From 62-47 sp049647485 (GTDB lineage Bacteria > Pseudomonadota > Alphaproteobacteria > Rhizobiales > Xanthobacteraceae), in NCBI GenBank assembly GCA_049647485.1, contig JBARXT010000210.1:1-26008 (forward strand): DNA of 26,008 nt. Reading direction: 5' to 3'. A program made the translations under genes and the position numbers. This document shows, in pieces, positions 1-8,191 of this stretch (the stretch's first letter is position 1; the number at the start of each line of letters is the position of its first letter). The notes under the pieces were generated by a model. The model was not told the DNA's origin. It was given only the letters and a program-made list of their open reading frames with translations, and searched no databases.

Positions 1-137
1 ACTCGGGCGTTGGGAAGTATCGTTTTATAGCGCGTGTTCGGTTGGCGGCCCATCGAGCTTAATGGGGCTCGAGGAGCGTGATAACTCCCGTGTTTGGCGC
101 TTTTGGCGATTGTCGATGAATGTTTTAAGTTCCGATC

Positions 138-1151
138 ATGCCGCCGCTCTCCATTCTCGATCTCTCTGTCGTCACCACCGCCACGCCGCCGGCGCAAGCG
201 CTGCGCAATACGATCGACCTTGCGCAACTGGCCGATCGGCTCGGCTATACCCGCTACTGGCTGGCCGAGCATCACAACCTGCCGTCGGTCGCGAGCCCCG
301 CGCCGGACCTGATGATCGGGCAGATCGCGGCGGCGACATCGCGCATTCGCGTCGGCTCCGGCGGCGTGATGTTGCCGAACCATGCACCGCTGGTGATTGC
401 CGAACGCTTCAAGCTGCTGGAGGCATTGTTTCCCGGCCGCATCGATCTCGGACTCGGCCGCGCGCCGGGCACCGATGGCGTGACAGCGCACGCGCTGCGC
501 CGGCGGTTCGACGGCCGCGAGGGCGACGATTTCCTCGAGCGGCTGCACGAACTGACGTTATGGGAGACGCGCGATTTTCCGCCGAACCATCCTTACAACA
601 ACGTGGTGGCGATGCCGTCGGATACGTCGCTGCCGCCGATCTGGCTATTGGGGTCGAGCGGTTACAGTGCGGAATTATCCGCGCAGGTCGGCATGGGCTT
701 TGCGTTCGCGCATCACTTCGCCACGCACGATGCGGTCGATGCGATGCGCACCTATCGACGCGATTATGTGAGCACGGGTTGGCGGGCGTCGCCTGACGCG
801 ATCCTGGCGGTGGCGGCGATTGTCGCGGACACCGATGCTGAAGCCGAAAGGCTGGCAGCGTCCACCGACTTCAATCGGCTGCAACGCGAACGCGGCCAGT
901 ACGCGCCGCTGATCAGCGTCGAGGATGCGCTGGCCTATCCTTATACGGAGAGCGATCGCGCCATCGTCGCGCGCAACCGCGCGCGGCTGTTCGTTGGATC
1001 TCCTGCGACCGTCGTGGATAAGCTGACGCCGTTGATCGAGGCGACGCAGGCCGATGAGGTGATGGTGATTACGTCGGTGTTCGATCACGCCGCGCGCCGG
1101 CATTCCTATGAGTTGCTGGCGCAAGCGTTTGGCATAGGCAAAGAAGCTTAG
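138..1151 (+). CDS. LLM-class flavin-dependent oxidoreductase (bacterial luciferase-like, MsnO8/YhbW type)
   Basis: This 337-residue protein matches the luciferase-like monooxygenase family, TIM-barrel enzymes that use FMNH2 or F420 to oxidise small substrates. The diagnostic N-terminal half is present: an early strand with LDLS, then RYWLAEHHN near residues 39-47, an RIRVGSGG strand near 69-76, and the AERFKLLEALFPGRIDLGLGR stretch near 88-108 ending in GRAPGTD. This pattern fits the single-subunit 'alkanal monooxygenase-like' subgroup rather than true LuxA/LuxB. The length is normal for the family. The start is the first ATG in frame, with only a weak ribosome-binding site. The gene converges on pheA with nine bases between the two stop codons, so they are not co-transcribed. 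The substrate cannot be read from the sequence. Confidence 0.9.
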   Translation: MPPLSILDLSVVTTATPPAQALRNTIDLAQLADRLGYTRYWLAEHHNLPSVASPAPDLMIGQIAAATSRIRVGSGGVMLPNHAPLVIAERFKLLEALFPGRIDLGLGRAPGTDGVTAHALRRRFDGREGDDFLERLHELTLWETRDFPPNHPYNNVVAMPSDTSLPPIWLLGSSGYSAELSAQVGMGFAFAHHFATHDAVDAMRTYRRDYVSTGWRASPDAILAVAAIVADTDAEAERLAASTDFNRLQRERGQYAPLISVEDALAYPYTESDRAIVARNRARLFVGSPATVVDKLTPLIEATQADEVMVITSVFDHAARRHSYELLAQAFGIGKEA

Positions 1152-1160
1152 TGCGCCGCC

Positions 1161-2021
1161 TCAGTCGCCCCGCTCGCTGAAGGTGGCGCGGAAGGGGTGC
1201 GCCGGGTAGACGCCGACGATGCGCAATTCCTTGGAGAAGAACTTCAATTCCTCCAGCGCGAACGCCAGCGCGCGATCGTCGGGATGGCCGTCGACGTCGG
1301 CAAAGAATTGCGTCGCGAAGAAATTGCCGTCCACCATGTAGCTTTCCAGCTTGGTCATGTTGACGCCGTTGGTCGCAAATCCGCCCATGGCCTTGTAGAG
1401 CGCGGCGGGCAGGTTGCGCACGCGAAACACGAAGCTGGTAACGACAGGGCCGTTGTTCGGCTTGGCCCATTGCGGCTCGCGCGCCAGCACCACGAAACGC
1501 GTGGTGTTGTAGCTCTCGTCTTCGACGTCCTGCGCGAGGATGTCGAGGCCATAGATCTCCGCGGCAAGGCGCGAGGCGATCGCGGCGCAGCTCTTGTTGC
1601 CGCGCTCGGCGACGATGCGCGCGGAGCCTGCGGTGTCGGCGGCGACGATCGACTTGAGGCCGAGTTTGCGGATGGCGTTGCGGCACTGGCCCAGCGCCTG
1701 CACGTGGCTCTCGACCGTTTTGATATCGGACAGTTTGGCGCCGCGCGGCGCCATCAACTGATGATGGATCGGCAGAAACCATTCGCCGATGATCGAGAGA
1801 TCCGAGCGCGGCAGCAGATAGTGAATGTCGGCGACGCGGCCGGCGATCGAGTTCTCGATCGGGATCATGCCGAGATCGGCTTCGCCTGAGGAAATCGCCG
1901 ACAGCGCATCCTCGAAGGTCGCGCACGGCAGCGGCCTGGCGTTGGGATAGGCTTCGACGATGGCGAGGTGGGAGTTGGCTCCCATTTCGCCCTGGAATGA
2001 GATGGTCTTCGGTTGGGTCAT
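1161..2021 (-). CDS. pheA: Prephenate dehydratase (monofunctional, PDT + ACT)
   Basis: This enzyme converts prephenate to phenylpyruvate, the committed step of phenylalanine synthesis in the cytoplasm. The 286-residue protein has a catalytic PDT domain at about 5-182, with the conserved TRF motif at 174-176 and the IPIENS segment at 53-58. A C-terminal ACT regulatory domain follows at about 194-275. There is no chorismate mutase domain, so this is the monofunctional form usual in alphaproteobacteria. In the ACT domain the classical phenylalanine-binding ESRP motif reads ESYM at 226-229, which may reflect lineage variation in feedback control. The gene lies 68 bases downstream of kdsB on the same strand and is probably co-transcribed with it. 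Confidence 0.95.
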   Translation of the reverse strand: MTQPKTISFQGEMGANSHLAIVEAYPNARPLPCATFEDALSAISSGEADLGMIPIENSIAGRVADIHYLLPRSDLSIIGEWFLPIHHQLMAPRGAKLSDIKTVESHVQALGQCRNAIRKLGLKSIVAADTAGSARIVAERGNKSCAAIASRLAAEIYGLDILAQDVEDESYNTTRFVVLAREPQWAKPNNGPVVTSFVFRVRNLPAALYKAMGGFATNGVNMTKLESYMVDGNFFATQFFADVDGHPDDRALAFALEELKFFSKELRIVGVYPAHPFRATFSERGD

Positions 2022-2089
2022 GGCGCGTTGTAACAGCGGTTTCGGCTTTTGCCAGTGGTGGAAACGAAAAGTTTGCGGGCGCGCAGCAC

Positions 2090-2821
2090 TCAGGGCGCGA
2101 GCGCACGGCGCGCGGTTTCGAGATCGGCGGGCGTGTCGACGCCGCGCGGCACCTCGTCCACCACGGTGACGTCGATCCGCATGCCGGCCTCGAGCGCGCG
2201 GAGCTGTTCGAGCTTCTCGCGTTGTTCGAGCGGCGAGGGCGGCAGCGCGACGAAGCGGGCAAGCGCCTCGCGGCGATAGGCATAGAGCCCGATGTGATGA
2301 TAGCGCGGCCCCTCGCCGTAAGGGGCCGTGGCGCGGGTGAAGTAGAGCGCGCGCAGCCGGTTTCCGACGAGCTTTGAGCCAATCACCTTGACCACGTTGG
2401 GGTTGGTGGCCTCCTCCTCGGAGTGGATTTCGGCGGCCAAAGTGGCGATGGGAATCCTGGGGTCTTCCAGTGGCGATAACACGGCGCGAATGTGGCCGGG
2501 GCGGATGGTCGGAAAATCGCCCTGCAGGTTGATGACGACCGGGTGGGCAGCCGCCCCATCGAGCTTTTCCATGGCCTCGAAGATTCGGTCGGAGCCGGAG
2601 GGGTGGTCGGCGCGGGTCATCACCGCCTCGCCGCCATGGGCGGTGACCGCCGCGGCGATTTCCGGAGAATCGGTCGCCACCGCGACGCGGCCCAGCGCGG
2701 CCTCGTTGGCGCGGCGCAGCACCTGGACGATCATCGGCACGCCGCCGATATCGGCCAGCGGTTTGCCGGGCAGGCGGGTCGCGGCCATGCGCGCGGGAAT
2801 CAGGATAAGCGGCTGTGACAT
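2090..2821 (-). CDS. kdsB: 3-deoxy-manno-octulosonate cytidylyltransferase (CMP-KDO synthetase)
   Basis: This enzyme activates KDO with CTP to give CMP-KDO, the donor for the inner core of lipopolysaccharide. The 243-residue length is normal. The N-terminal nucleotide-binding loop reads PARMAATRLPGKPL at residues 9-22. The metal-binding stretch is NLQGDFP at 98-104, with Asp102 as the expected magnesium ligand; many homologues have QGDEP here. RGVDTPADLE near the C-terminus is the family's usual closing motif. The gene is divergent from cycM across a gap of about 214 bases that must carry both promoters, and it is the likely first gene of a kdsB-pheA unit. Confidence 0.95.
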   Translation of the reverse strand: MSQPLILIPARMAATRLPGKPLADIGGVPMIVQVLRRANEAALGRVAVATDSPEIAAAVTAHGGEAVMTRADHPSGSDRIFEAMEKLDGAAAHPVVINLQGDFPTIRPGHIRAVLSPLEDPRIPIATLAAEIHSEEEATNPNVVKVIGSKLVGNRLRALYFTRATAPYGEGPRYHHIGLYAYRREALARFVALPPSPLEQREKLEQLRALEAGMRIDVTVVDEVPRGVDTPADLETARRALAP

Positions 2822-3035
2822 CGTCGGTTTATCGGCGCGCCGGGGAGGTCAACTTAGCGCAGGAATAGCGGGCCTTTTTTCCAGCGGCGGTCTGTTTATA
2901 CGGGTTGCCAGAGGCGGGGCAAACCGGTATCTCATCGCCATCGCCCCGTCTTTTTAGATCGATTCCGGGCGCAAAATCCTTGGTCGCCTTCGTTCGGCCT
3001 ACAAGTTGACCTTCCGGTCTGGAGCCTGATCCGCA

Positions 3036-3587
3036 ATGGACTCCTTTGAGCTTAATAAGATTCTCGGGGCGATCCTCGCCACCTGCCTTGTCGTCCTCGT
3101 CACCAGCTTTGCCGCCCAGGCGATTTTCGCGCCGGTCATGCCGGAAAAGCCGGGCTTTGAGATTGCCGTGAAGGAAGCCGCCGGCGGCGAGACCAAGGGC
3201 GCCGAGGCGGAGAAGTCCGAGCCGATCGAGAAACTGTTGCAGACCGCTTCGGTGGAGAAGGGCGCGACCGCCGCCAAGAAGTGCGCCGCCTGCCACACCT
3301 TCGAGAAGGGCGGCCCGAACCGCGTCGGCCCGAACCTGTATGGCGTTGTCAACGACCACAAGGGCGAGGGTCGCGGCGGCTTCAACTTCTCCAAGGCGAT
3401 GAAGGAGAAGGGCGGCACCTGGACGTTCGACGATCTCAACCAGTTCCTGAAGAGCCCGAAGGGTTTTGTGCCCGGCACCGCGATGGGCTTCGCCGGCCTC
3501 AGCAAGGACAGCGAGCGCGCCGACGTGATCGCCTACCTCAACTCGATGTCGGATAGTCCGGCGCCGTTGCCGACCGCCTCGAAGTAA
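3036..3587 (+). CDS. cycM: Membrane-anchored class I cytochrome c (CycM-type, c552)
   Basis: This is a 183-residue haem protein that carries electrons in the periplasm. In Bradyrhizobium, CycM links the bc1 complex to the aa3 terminal oxidase, and the sequence here is very similar to that protein as I recall it. One uncleaved membrane anchor spans about residues 9-31. A charged Ala/Glu-rich linker runs from about 35 to 65 and the cytochrome c fold follows. The haem-binding site CAACH is at 83-87 (His87 ligand), and the second axial ligand is Met150 in PGTAMGFAG. The start ATG has GGAG eleven bases upstream. The gene is monocistronic, with a strong terminator 28 bases after its stop. Confidence 0.95.
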   Translation: MDSFELNKILGAILATCLVVLVTSFAAQAIFAPVMPEKPGFEIAVKEAAGGETKGAEAEKSEPIEKLLQTASVEKGATAAKKCAACHTFEKGGPNRVGPNLYGVVNDHKGEGRGGFNFSKAMKEKGGTWTFDDLNQFLKSPKGFVPGTAMGFAGLSKDSERADVIAYLNSMSDSPAPLPTASK

Positions 3588-3615
3588 ACGTTTTCGCCTC
3601 CTCGTGATGCGCAGG

Positions 3616-3642
3616 AAAGGCCGGGTTTTCCCGGCCTTTTTT
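3616..3642 (+). terminator. Rho-independent terminator of cycM
   Basis: A perfect 10-bp stem (3616-3625 paired with 3630-3639) with a TTTT loop is followed by a run of Ts reaching 3642. It lies 28 bases after the cycM stop codon and is the textbook form of an intrinsic terminator. Confidence 0.92.
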
Positions 3643-3939
3643 GTTGTCCGTGCACCGTCCGGGTCGGTCCGCCACGCGGCGGGACGTTTGGTCGCAGGAC
3701 CGGGATAAACAACCGCGGCGTCGTCCCAGGGGGCCGTGCAGCGGCTTTCGTGCTGCAAATCCGCACACAGCGCAAAATGACACCGATTTCACGTGCTCTT
3801 GCCGTCAAATCAGTGTCCACTTTGGCGTGAACGATCCTGGGACGACCTGCGGGATCGCGGCGGCCTGATGAAGCGCCGTGAGCCTGCACGGGCAGTGGCC
3901 CCGATTCAATCGGGGATCAAATAGCATCTGAGTCTGAAG
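3643..3939. other. Gene-poor interval between the cycM terminator and a palindromic repeat
   Basis: I see no convincing gene in this stretch of about 300 bases; the short open frames in it show no family features. It holds a perfect 7-bp hairpin with a 3-base loop at 3899-3915 and no T-run after it. No tRNA cloverleaf or known small RNA is recognisable. It must contain the promoter of the yej operon, but I cannot assign a -35/-10 pair with confidence. Confidence 0.5.
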
Positions 3940-3988
3940 GAGCATGATCTTGTCCGAAAACCGGCGTCCACTTTTCGGGATCATGCTC
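3940..3988. repeat. 49-bp palindromic repeat common in Bradyrhizobium relatives
   Basis: Perfect 10-bp outer arms (GAGCATGATC at 3940-3949 and its complement at 3979-3988) enclose a second pair of arms, CCGAAAA at 3954-3960 and TTTTCGG at 3972-3978, around an 11-base centre. I recognise this layout as a dispersed intergenic palindrome found in many copies in Bradyrhizobium and Rhodopseudomonas; this is from memory, not from a search. It ends 15 bases before the first possible ATG of the downstream binding protein, so it is likely transcribed and folded in the 5' leader. Confidence 0.75.
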
Positions 3989-4003
3989 TAGGATCAACTG
4001 CGC

Positions 4004-5956
4004 ATGGTGCCTCGGCGATTCGCACGAGGCCACCGCGCGAGTGGCACTGACAGGAAATGCGATTTGGCAATTACCCGACGAGTTTTGTTGCAGAGTGGCG
4101 CGGCGCTGGCCGCGGCTCCGGTTCTTCCTCTCGCGGCGAGCGTGCCGCTGATGTCCGACGCCCAGGCGCAAGCCGCCGCAAGCCCCGCCTGGCGGCACGG
4201 GCTGTCGCTGTTCGGCGCGGTGAAGTATCCCGACGGCTTCAAGCATTTCGAATACGTCAACCCGGCCGCGCCGAAAGCCGGCGTGGTGCGCCAGATCGCG
4301 CTCGGCACCTTCGACAGTTTCAACATCGTTGTCTCCGGCGTGAAGGGCTCGATCGCCGGCGCGGTGGGGCTGATCTATGAATCGCTGACGACGCCGGCGC
4401 TCGATGAAGTCTCCACCGAATACGGCCTGCTCGCGGAAGCCGTGCGCTATCCCGACGACTATGCCTCCGTCACCTATCGGCTGCGCGCCGAGGCACGCTG
4501 GCACGACGGCAAGCCGGTGACGCCGGAGGACGCGGTCTATTCGCTTGAGATGTTCAAGAAGCATCACCCGCAATACGCCGCCTATTATCGCCACGTGGTG
4601 AAAGCCGAGAAGACCGGCGAGCGCGAGGTGACTTTCACTTTCGACGCGCCCGGCAATCGCGAACTGCCGCAGATCGTCGGCCAGCTCATCATCCTGCCGA
4701 AGCACTGGTGGGAAGGCACCGATGCCAACGGCAACAAGCGCGACGTGTCGGCCACCACGCTGGAGCCGCCGCTCGGCAGCGCCGCCTATCGCATCAAGAG
4801 TTTCGTCGCGGGGCGCTCGGTCATACTGGAGCGCGTCAAGGACCACTGGGGCGCAAAGCTCGCCGTCAACATCGGCCGCAACAACTTCGATGAAATCCGC
4901 TACGAGTATTTCCGCGATCCGACCGTGGCGATCGAAGCCTTCAAGGCCGACCAGATCGACTGGCGCAGCGAGAACAGCGCCAAGAACTGGGCGACCGCTT
5001 ACGATTTCCCGGCGGTGAGAGAAAAGCGCGTCGTGCTGGAGGAGTTCGCCAATCGCTCGTCCGGTATCATGCAGGCCTTCGTGCCAAATACGCGCCGCGC
5101 CAAGTTCGCCGATCCGCGCGTGCGCCGCGCGCTGAACTTCGCTTTCGATTTCGAGGAGATGAACAAGCAGATCTTCTTCGGCCAATACAAACGCATCAGC
5201 AGCTATTTCCATGGCACCGAACTGGCGTCATCCGGATTGCCGCAGGGCAAGGAACTGGAAATCCTTGAGACGGTGCGCGCCGAGGTGCCGCCGGAGGTTT
5301 TCACCACGCCCTATACCAATCCGGTCGGCGGCAGCGCCGAGGCGGTGCGTGGCAATTTGCGCGAAGGGCTGAAGCTGCTGAAGGCGGCGGGCTACGAGGT
5401 GCGCGAGCGCAAGCTGGTGGAGGCCAAGAGCGGCGCGCCGTTCACCATTGAACTTCTCGCCGACGATCCCAGCATGGAACGGGTGATGCTGTTCTTCAAG
5501 CCGTCGCTGGAGCGGCTCGGCATCGCCGTCAGCGTGCGCACCATCGATCCGACGCAATACGAGAACCGGCTGCGAAGCTGGGACTTCGACATCATCGTGT
5601 CGTCGTGGGGGGAATCGCTCTCGCCCGGCAACGAACAGCGCGAATACTGGGGCTCGGCCGCCGCCGACACCGCCGGCTCGCGCAACCTGATCGGCATCAA
5701 GGATGCGGCGATCGACAAACTGATTGAACGCGTCATCTTCACCAAGGACCGCGACGATCTGGTGGCCGCGACCCGCGCGCTGGATCGCGTGCTGCTGCAC
5801 CATCATTATGTCGTGCCGCAATGGACCTATCCGTTCCAGCGCACCGCACGCTGGGATCGTTTCGGCAAGCCCGAAACGATGCCGAAATACGGGATGGCGG
5901 CCTTCCCCTCGGTGTGGTGGTATGACGCCGAGAAGGCCGCGAAGATCGGCAAGTGA
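4004..5956 (+). CDS. YejA/YepA-type periplasmic oligopeptide-binding protein 1 (SBP family 5)
   Basis: This is the first of two tandem extracellular solute-binding proteins (family 5, OppA/DppA-like) for the Yej ABC importer. It has 650 residues from the ATG at 4004. A Tat signal peptide is visible: TRRVLLQSG, a hydrophobic stretch rich in Ala and Leu, then a probable cleavage after AQA. A TTG at 4064 has AGGA eight bases upstream and would start directly at LAITRR, a more typical Tat n-region, so the true start may be 4064 (630 residues). The mature part carries the usual YejA opening (LSLFGAVKYPDGFKHFEYVN) and the RWHDGKPVTPEDAVYSL segment of the family. In E. coli YejA serves microcin C uptake; in Agrobacterium the relative YepA binds muropeptides. 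The ligand here is not known. Confidence 0.9.
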   Translation: MVPRRFARGHRASGTDRKCDLAITRRVLLQSGAALAAAPVLPLAASVPLMSDAQAQAAASPAWRHGLSLFGAVKYPDGFKHFEYVNPAAPKAGVVRQIALGTFDSFNIVVSGVKGSIAGAVGLIYESLTTPALDEVSTEYGLLAEAVRYPDDYASVTYRLRAEARWHDGKPVTPEDAVYSLEMFKKHHPQYAAYYRHVVKAEKTGEREVTFTFDAPGNRELPQIVGQLIILPKHWWEGTDANGNKRDVSATTLEPPLGSAAYRIKSFVAGRSVILERVKDHWGAKLAVNIGRNNFDEIRYEYFRDPTVAIEAFKADQIDWRSENSAKNWATAYDFPAVREKRVVLEEFANRSSGIMQAFVPNTRRAKFADPRVRRALNFAFDFEEMNKQIFFGQYKRISSYFHGTELASSGLPQGKELEILETVRAEVPPEVFTTPYTNPVGGSAEAVRGNLREGLKLLKAAGYEVRERKLVEAKSGAPFTIELLADDPSMERVMLFFKPSLERLGIAVSVRTIDPTQYENRLRSWDFDIIVSSWGESLSPGNEQREYWGSAAADTAGSRNLIGIKDAAIDKLIERVIFTKDRDDLVAATRALDRVLLHHHYVVPQWTYPFQRTARWDRFGKPETMPKYGMAAFPSVWWYDAEKAAKIGK

Positions 5957-6020
5957 AGGTGAGGGTTTTGAGCGGAAGGGCTGTTCTCTGGAGTCTGATT
6001 TGACGAGATCGTTTCTTTTG

Positions 6021-6185
6021 CGCCGTCACCCCGAGGTGCGAGGCGTTTTTCCGCCGAGCCTCGAAGGGCGACGGCCGCCATCCCCCATCTTGGGTTTACC
6101 CGAGATGGATTTTGAGAGACGCAAGTTGGTTGACCAACCTGCTACGGCTCGCGGCCTGCGCCGCTCGCACCTCAGGATGACGGCG
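6021..6185. repeat. 165-bp inverted-repeat element (MITE-like) inside the yej operon
   Basis: The ends at 6021-6042 and 6164-6185 are inverted copies matching at 20 of 22 positions. The interior holds a 10-bp hairpin with one G-T pair at 6086-6107 (2-base loop) and a perfect 6-bp hairpin at 6125-6138. The left half shares GAGGTGCGAG and GAGCCTCGAAGG with the element at 12794-12913, so the two belong to one family. It encodes no protein and lies between the two binding-protein genes, so it may act as an mRNA processing or attenuation structure. I recognise the family from memory as a dispersed repeat in Bradyrhizobium-type genomes. Confidence 0.75.
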
Positions 6186-6244
6186 GGGCGCTTCGTTTCA
6201 GGCCGATCCTCCAATTCGCACGACAGCCGCGCGGTTCACGCTCG

Positions 6245-8191
6245 ATGACTCACGACAGCACTTTCAATCGCCGGCAGCTGTTCGGCCTCGGTCTTGGGGC
6301 TACAGGTCTCGCGGCCGGACTCGGGACGCGTGAGGCGCTCGCGCAAGCGGTAGCATCGTCAGAGGCGAGCACAGCGGCATTCGGCGCGGCGAAGCACGGC
6401 ATGTCGGTGTTCGGCGACCTGAAGTATCCGGCCGACTTCGCCAGCTTCGACTATGTGAATCTGAAAGCGCCGAAGGGCGGCGCGTTTTCCACCGTGCCGT
6501 CGGTGCGCGCCTACAACCAGTCCTACCAGACCTTCAATTCGCTCAACGCCTACATTCTCAAGGGCGAGGGCGCGCAGGGCATGGACCTGACCTTCGCGCC
6601 GCTGATGGTGCGCGCCTATGACGAGCCCGACGCGATGTACGGTCTCGTCGCGCAGTCGGTGGCGATTTCCGATGATCGTCTCGGCTATCGTTTCACGCTG
6701 CGGCCGCAGGCGACATTCCATGACGGCGCAAAGCTCACCGCGCACGACGTAGCGTTCTCGCTCAACACGCTGAAGGCCAAGGGTCATCCGCTGATCCTGC
6801 AACAGATGCGCGACGTTGTCGGCGCGGAGGCGCTGGACGACGCGACAGTGATGGTGCGCTTCGCCAAGGGCCACGCCCGCGATGTGCCGCTCTATGTCGC
6901 GGGACTGCCGATCTTCTCGCGGGCCTATTACGCCAAGCGGCCGTTCGATGAATCGACGCTCGACATTCCGCTGGGCTGCGGGCCGTACAAGGTGGCGCGC
7001 TTCGAGGTGAACCGCTTCATCGAGTTCGAGCGCGTCAAGGACTGGTGGGGTGCGGAGCTGGCGCCGATGCGCGGCAGCTACAACTTCGATACCGTGCGCT
7101 ATGAATTCTATCGCGACCGCGATGTCGCCTTCGAAGGCTTCACCGCGAAGAACTATCTGTTCCGCGAGGAATTCACCGCGCGGGTGTGGGCCACGCGTTA
7201 CGATTTCCCGGCGATCAAGGACGGCCGCGTCAAGCGCGAGCAATTGCCGGACCGGACGCCCTCGGGCGCGCAGGGCTGGTTCATCAACACGCGGCGCGAC
7301 AAGTTCAAGGATCCGCGCGTGCGCGAGGCGCTGATCCAGGCGTTCGATTTCGAGTGGACCAACAAGACCATCATGTACGGCGCCTATGCGCGCACGCAGT
7401 CGCCGTTCCAGAATTCCGACATGATGGCGGAGGGGATGCCCTCGCCGGACGAATTGAAATTGCTCGAGCCGTTTCGCGGCCAGGTGCCGGACGAGGTGTT
7501 CGGCGCGCCGGTGTCGCCGCCAGTCTCCGACGGCTCCGGGCAGGATCGCGCGCTGCTGCGCAAGGCCGTGCAACTGCTGCGCGACGCCGGCTGCACGGTG
7601 AAGGACGGCAGGCGGCTGCTGCCGAACGGCGAGCCGTTCACCGTGGAGTTTCTCGCCGACGAGCCGCAATTGCAGGCGCACCACGCGCCCTACATCAAGA
7701 ACCTCGGCACGCTGGGCATCGCGGCGTCGCTGCGGCTCGTCGATCCGGTGCAGTATCGCGCGCGCGTCGAGGATTTCGATTTCGACATGACCATCGAGCG
7801 CTTCAGCATGTCGGCGACGCCCGGCGACAACATGCGGCCGTTCTTCACATCGCAGGCGGCCGCTACCAAGGGCTCGTACAATCTCGCCGGCATCGCCAGC
7901 CCCGCGATCGACGCGCTGGTGGAAAAGATCATCAACGCGCCGAGCCGCGCCGAACTCACCACCGCCTGCCGCGCCTTCGACCGCGTGTTCCGCGCCGGCC
8001 GTTACTGGGTTCCGCAGTGGTATCGCACCAATCATCCGATCGCCTACTGGGACGTGTTCGGGCATCCCGAACAATTGCCGCGCTATCTCGGCAGCGTCGG
8101 CGGCATCGAATTGTGGTGGAATGACACGACGAAGGCCAATGCGACTGACAAGGCGGGCAAGCCAAAAGCGGAGCCGGTGAACAAGCCATGA
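6245..8191 (+). CDS. YejA/YepA-type periplasmic oligopeptide-binding protein 2 (SBP family 5)
   Basis: This 648-residue paralogue of the preceding gene shares its order of motifs: MSVFGDLKYPADFASFDYVN near the start, TFHDGAKLTAHDVAFSLNTL, and the VWATRYDFPAIKDGRVKR block that matches NWATAYDFPAVREKRV in the first copy. The N-terminus is a Tat signal (NRRQLFGLG, then a Gly/Ala/Leu-rich core and ALAQA), so it is exported folded to the periplasm. It overlaps yejB as ATGA, which points to translational coupling and suggests this is the main partner of the YejBEF permease. The first binding protein is set apart by a 288-base gap containing a repeat. The two copies differ enough to have different ligands. 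Microcin C-like, dipeptide or muropeptide ligands are possible. Confidence 0.92.
   Translation: MTHDSTFNRRQLFGLGLGATGLAAGLGTREALAQAVASSEASTAAFGAAKHGMSVFGDLKYPADFASFDYVNLKAPKGGAFSTVPSVRAYNQSYQTFNSLNAYILKGEGAQGMDLTFAPLMVRAYDEPDAMYGLVAQSVAISDDRLGYRFTLRPQATFHDGAKLTAHDVAFSLNTLKAKGHPLILQQMRDVVGAEALDDATVMVRFAKGHARDVPLYVAGLPIFSRAYYAKRPFDESTLDIPLGCGPYKVARFEVNRFIEFERVKDWWGAELAPMRGSYNFDTVRYEFYRDRDVAFEGFTAKNYLFREEFTARVWATRYDFPAIKDGRVKREQLPDRTPSGAQGWFINTRRDKFKDPRVREALIQAFDFEWTNKTIMYGAYARTQSPFQNSDMMAEGMPSPDELKLLEPFRGQVPDEVFGAPVSPPVSDGSGQDRALLRKAVQLLRDAGCTVKDGRRLLPNGEPFTVEFLADEPQLQAHHAPYIKNLGTLGIAASLRLVDPVQYRARVEDFDFDMTIERFSMSATPGDNMRPFFTSQAAATKGSYNLAGIASPAIDALVEKIINAPSRAELTTACRAFDRVFRAGRYWVPQWYRTNHPIAYWDVFGHPEQLPRYLGSVGGIELWWNDTTKANATDKAGKPKAEPVNKP

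Noticed and set aside
3643..3939. Possible tRNA or small RNA in the gap after cycM
   Set aside because: I could not find a cloverleaf, a T-loop consensus or a terminator; only a 7-bp hairpin is visible.
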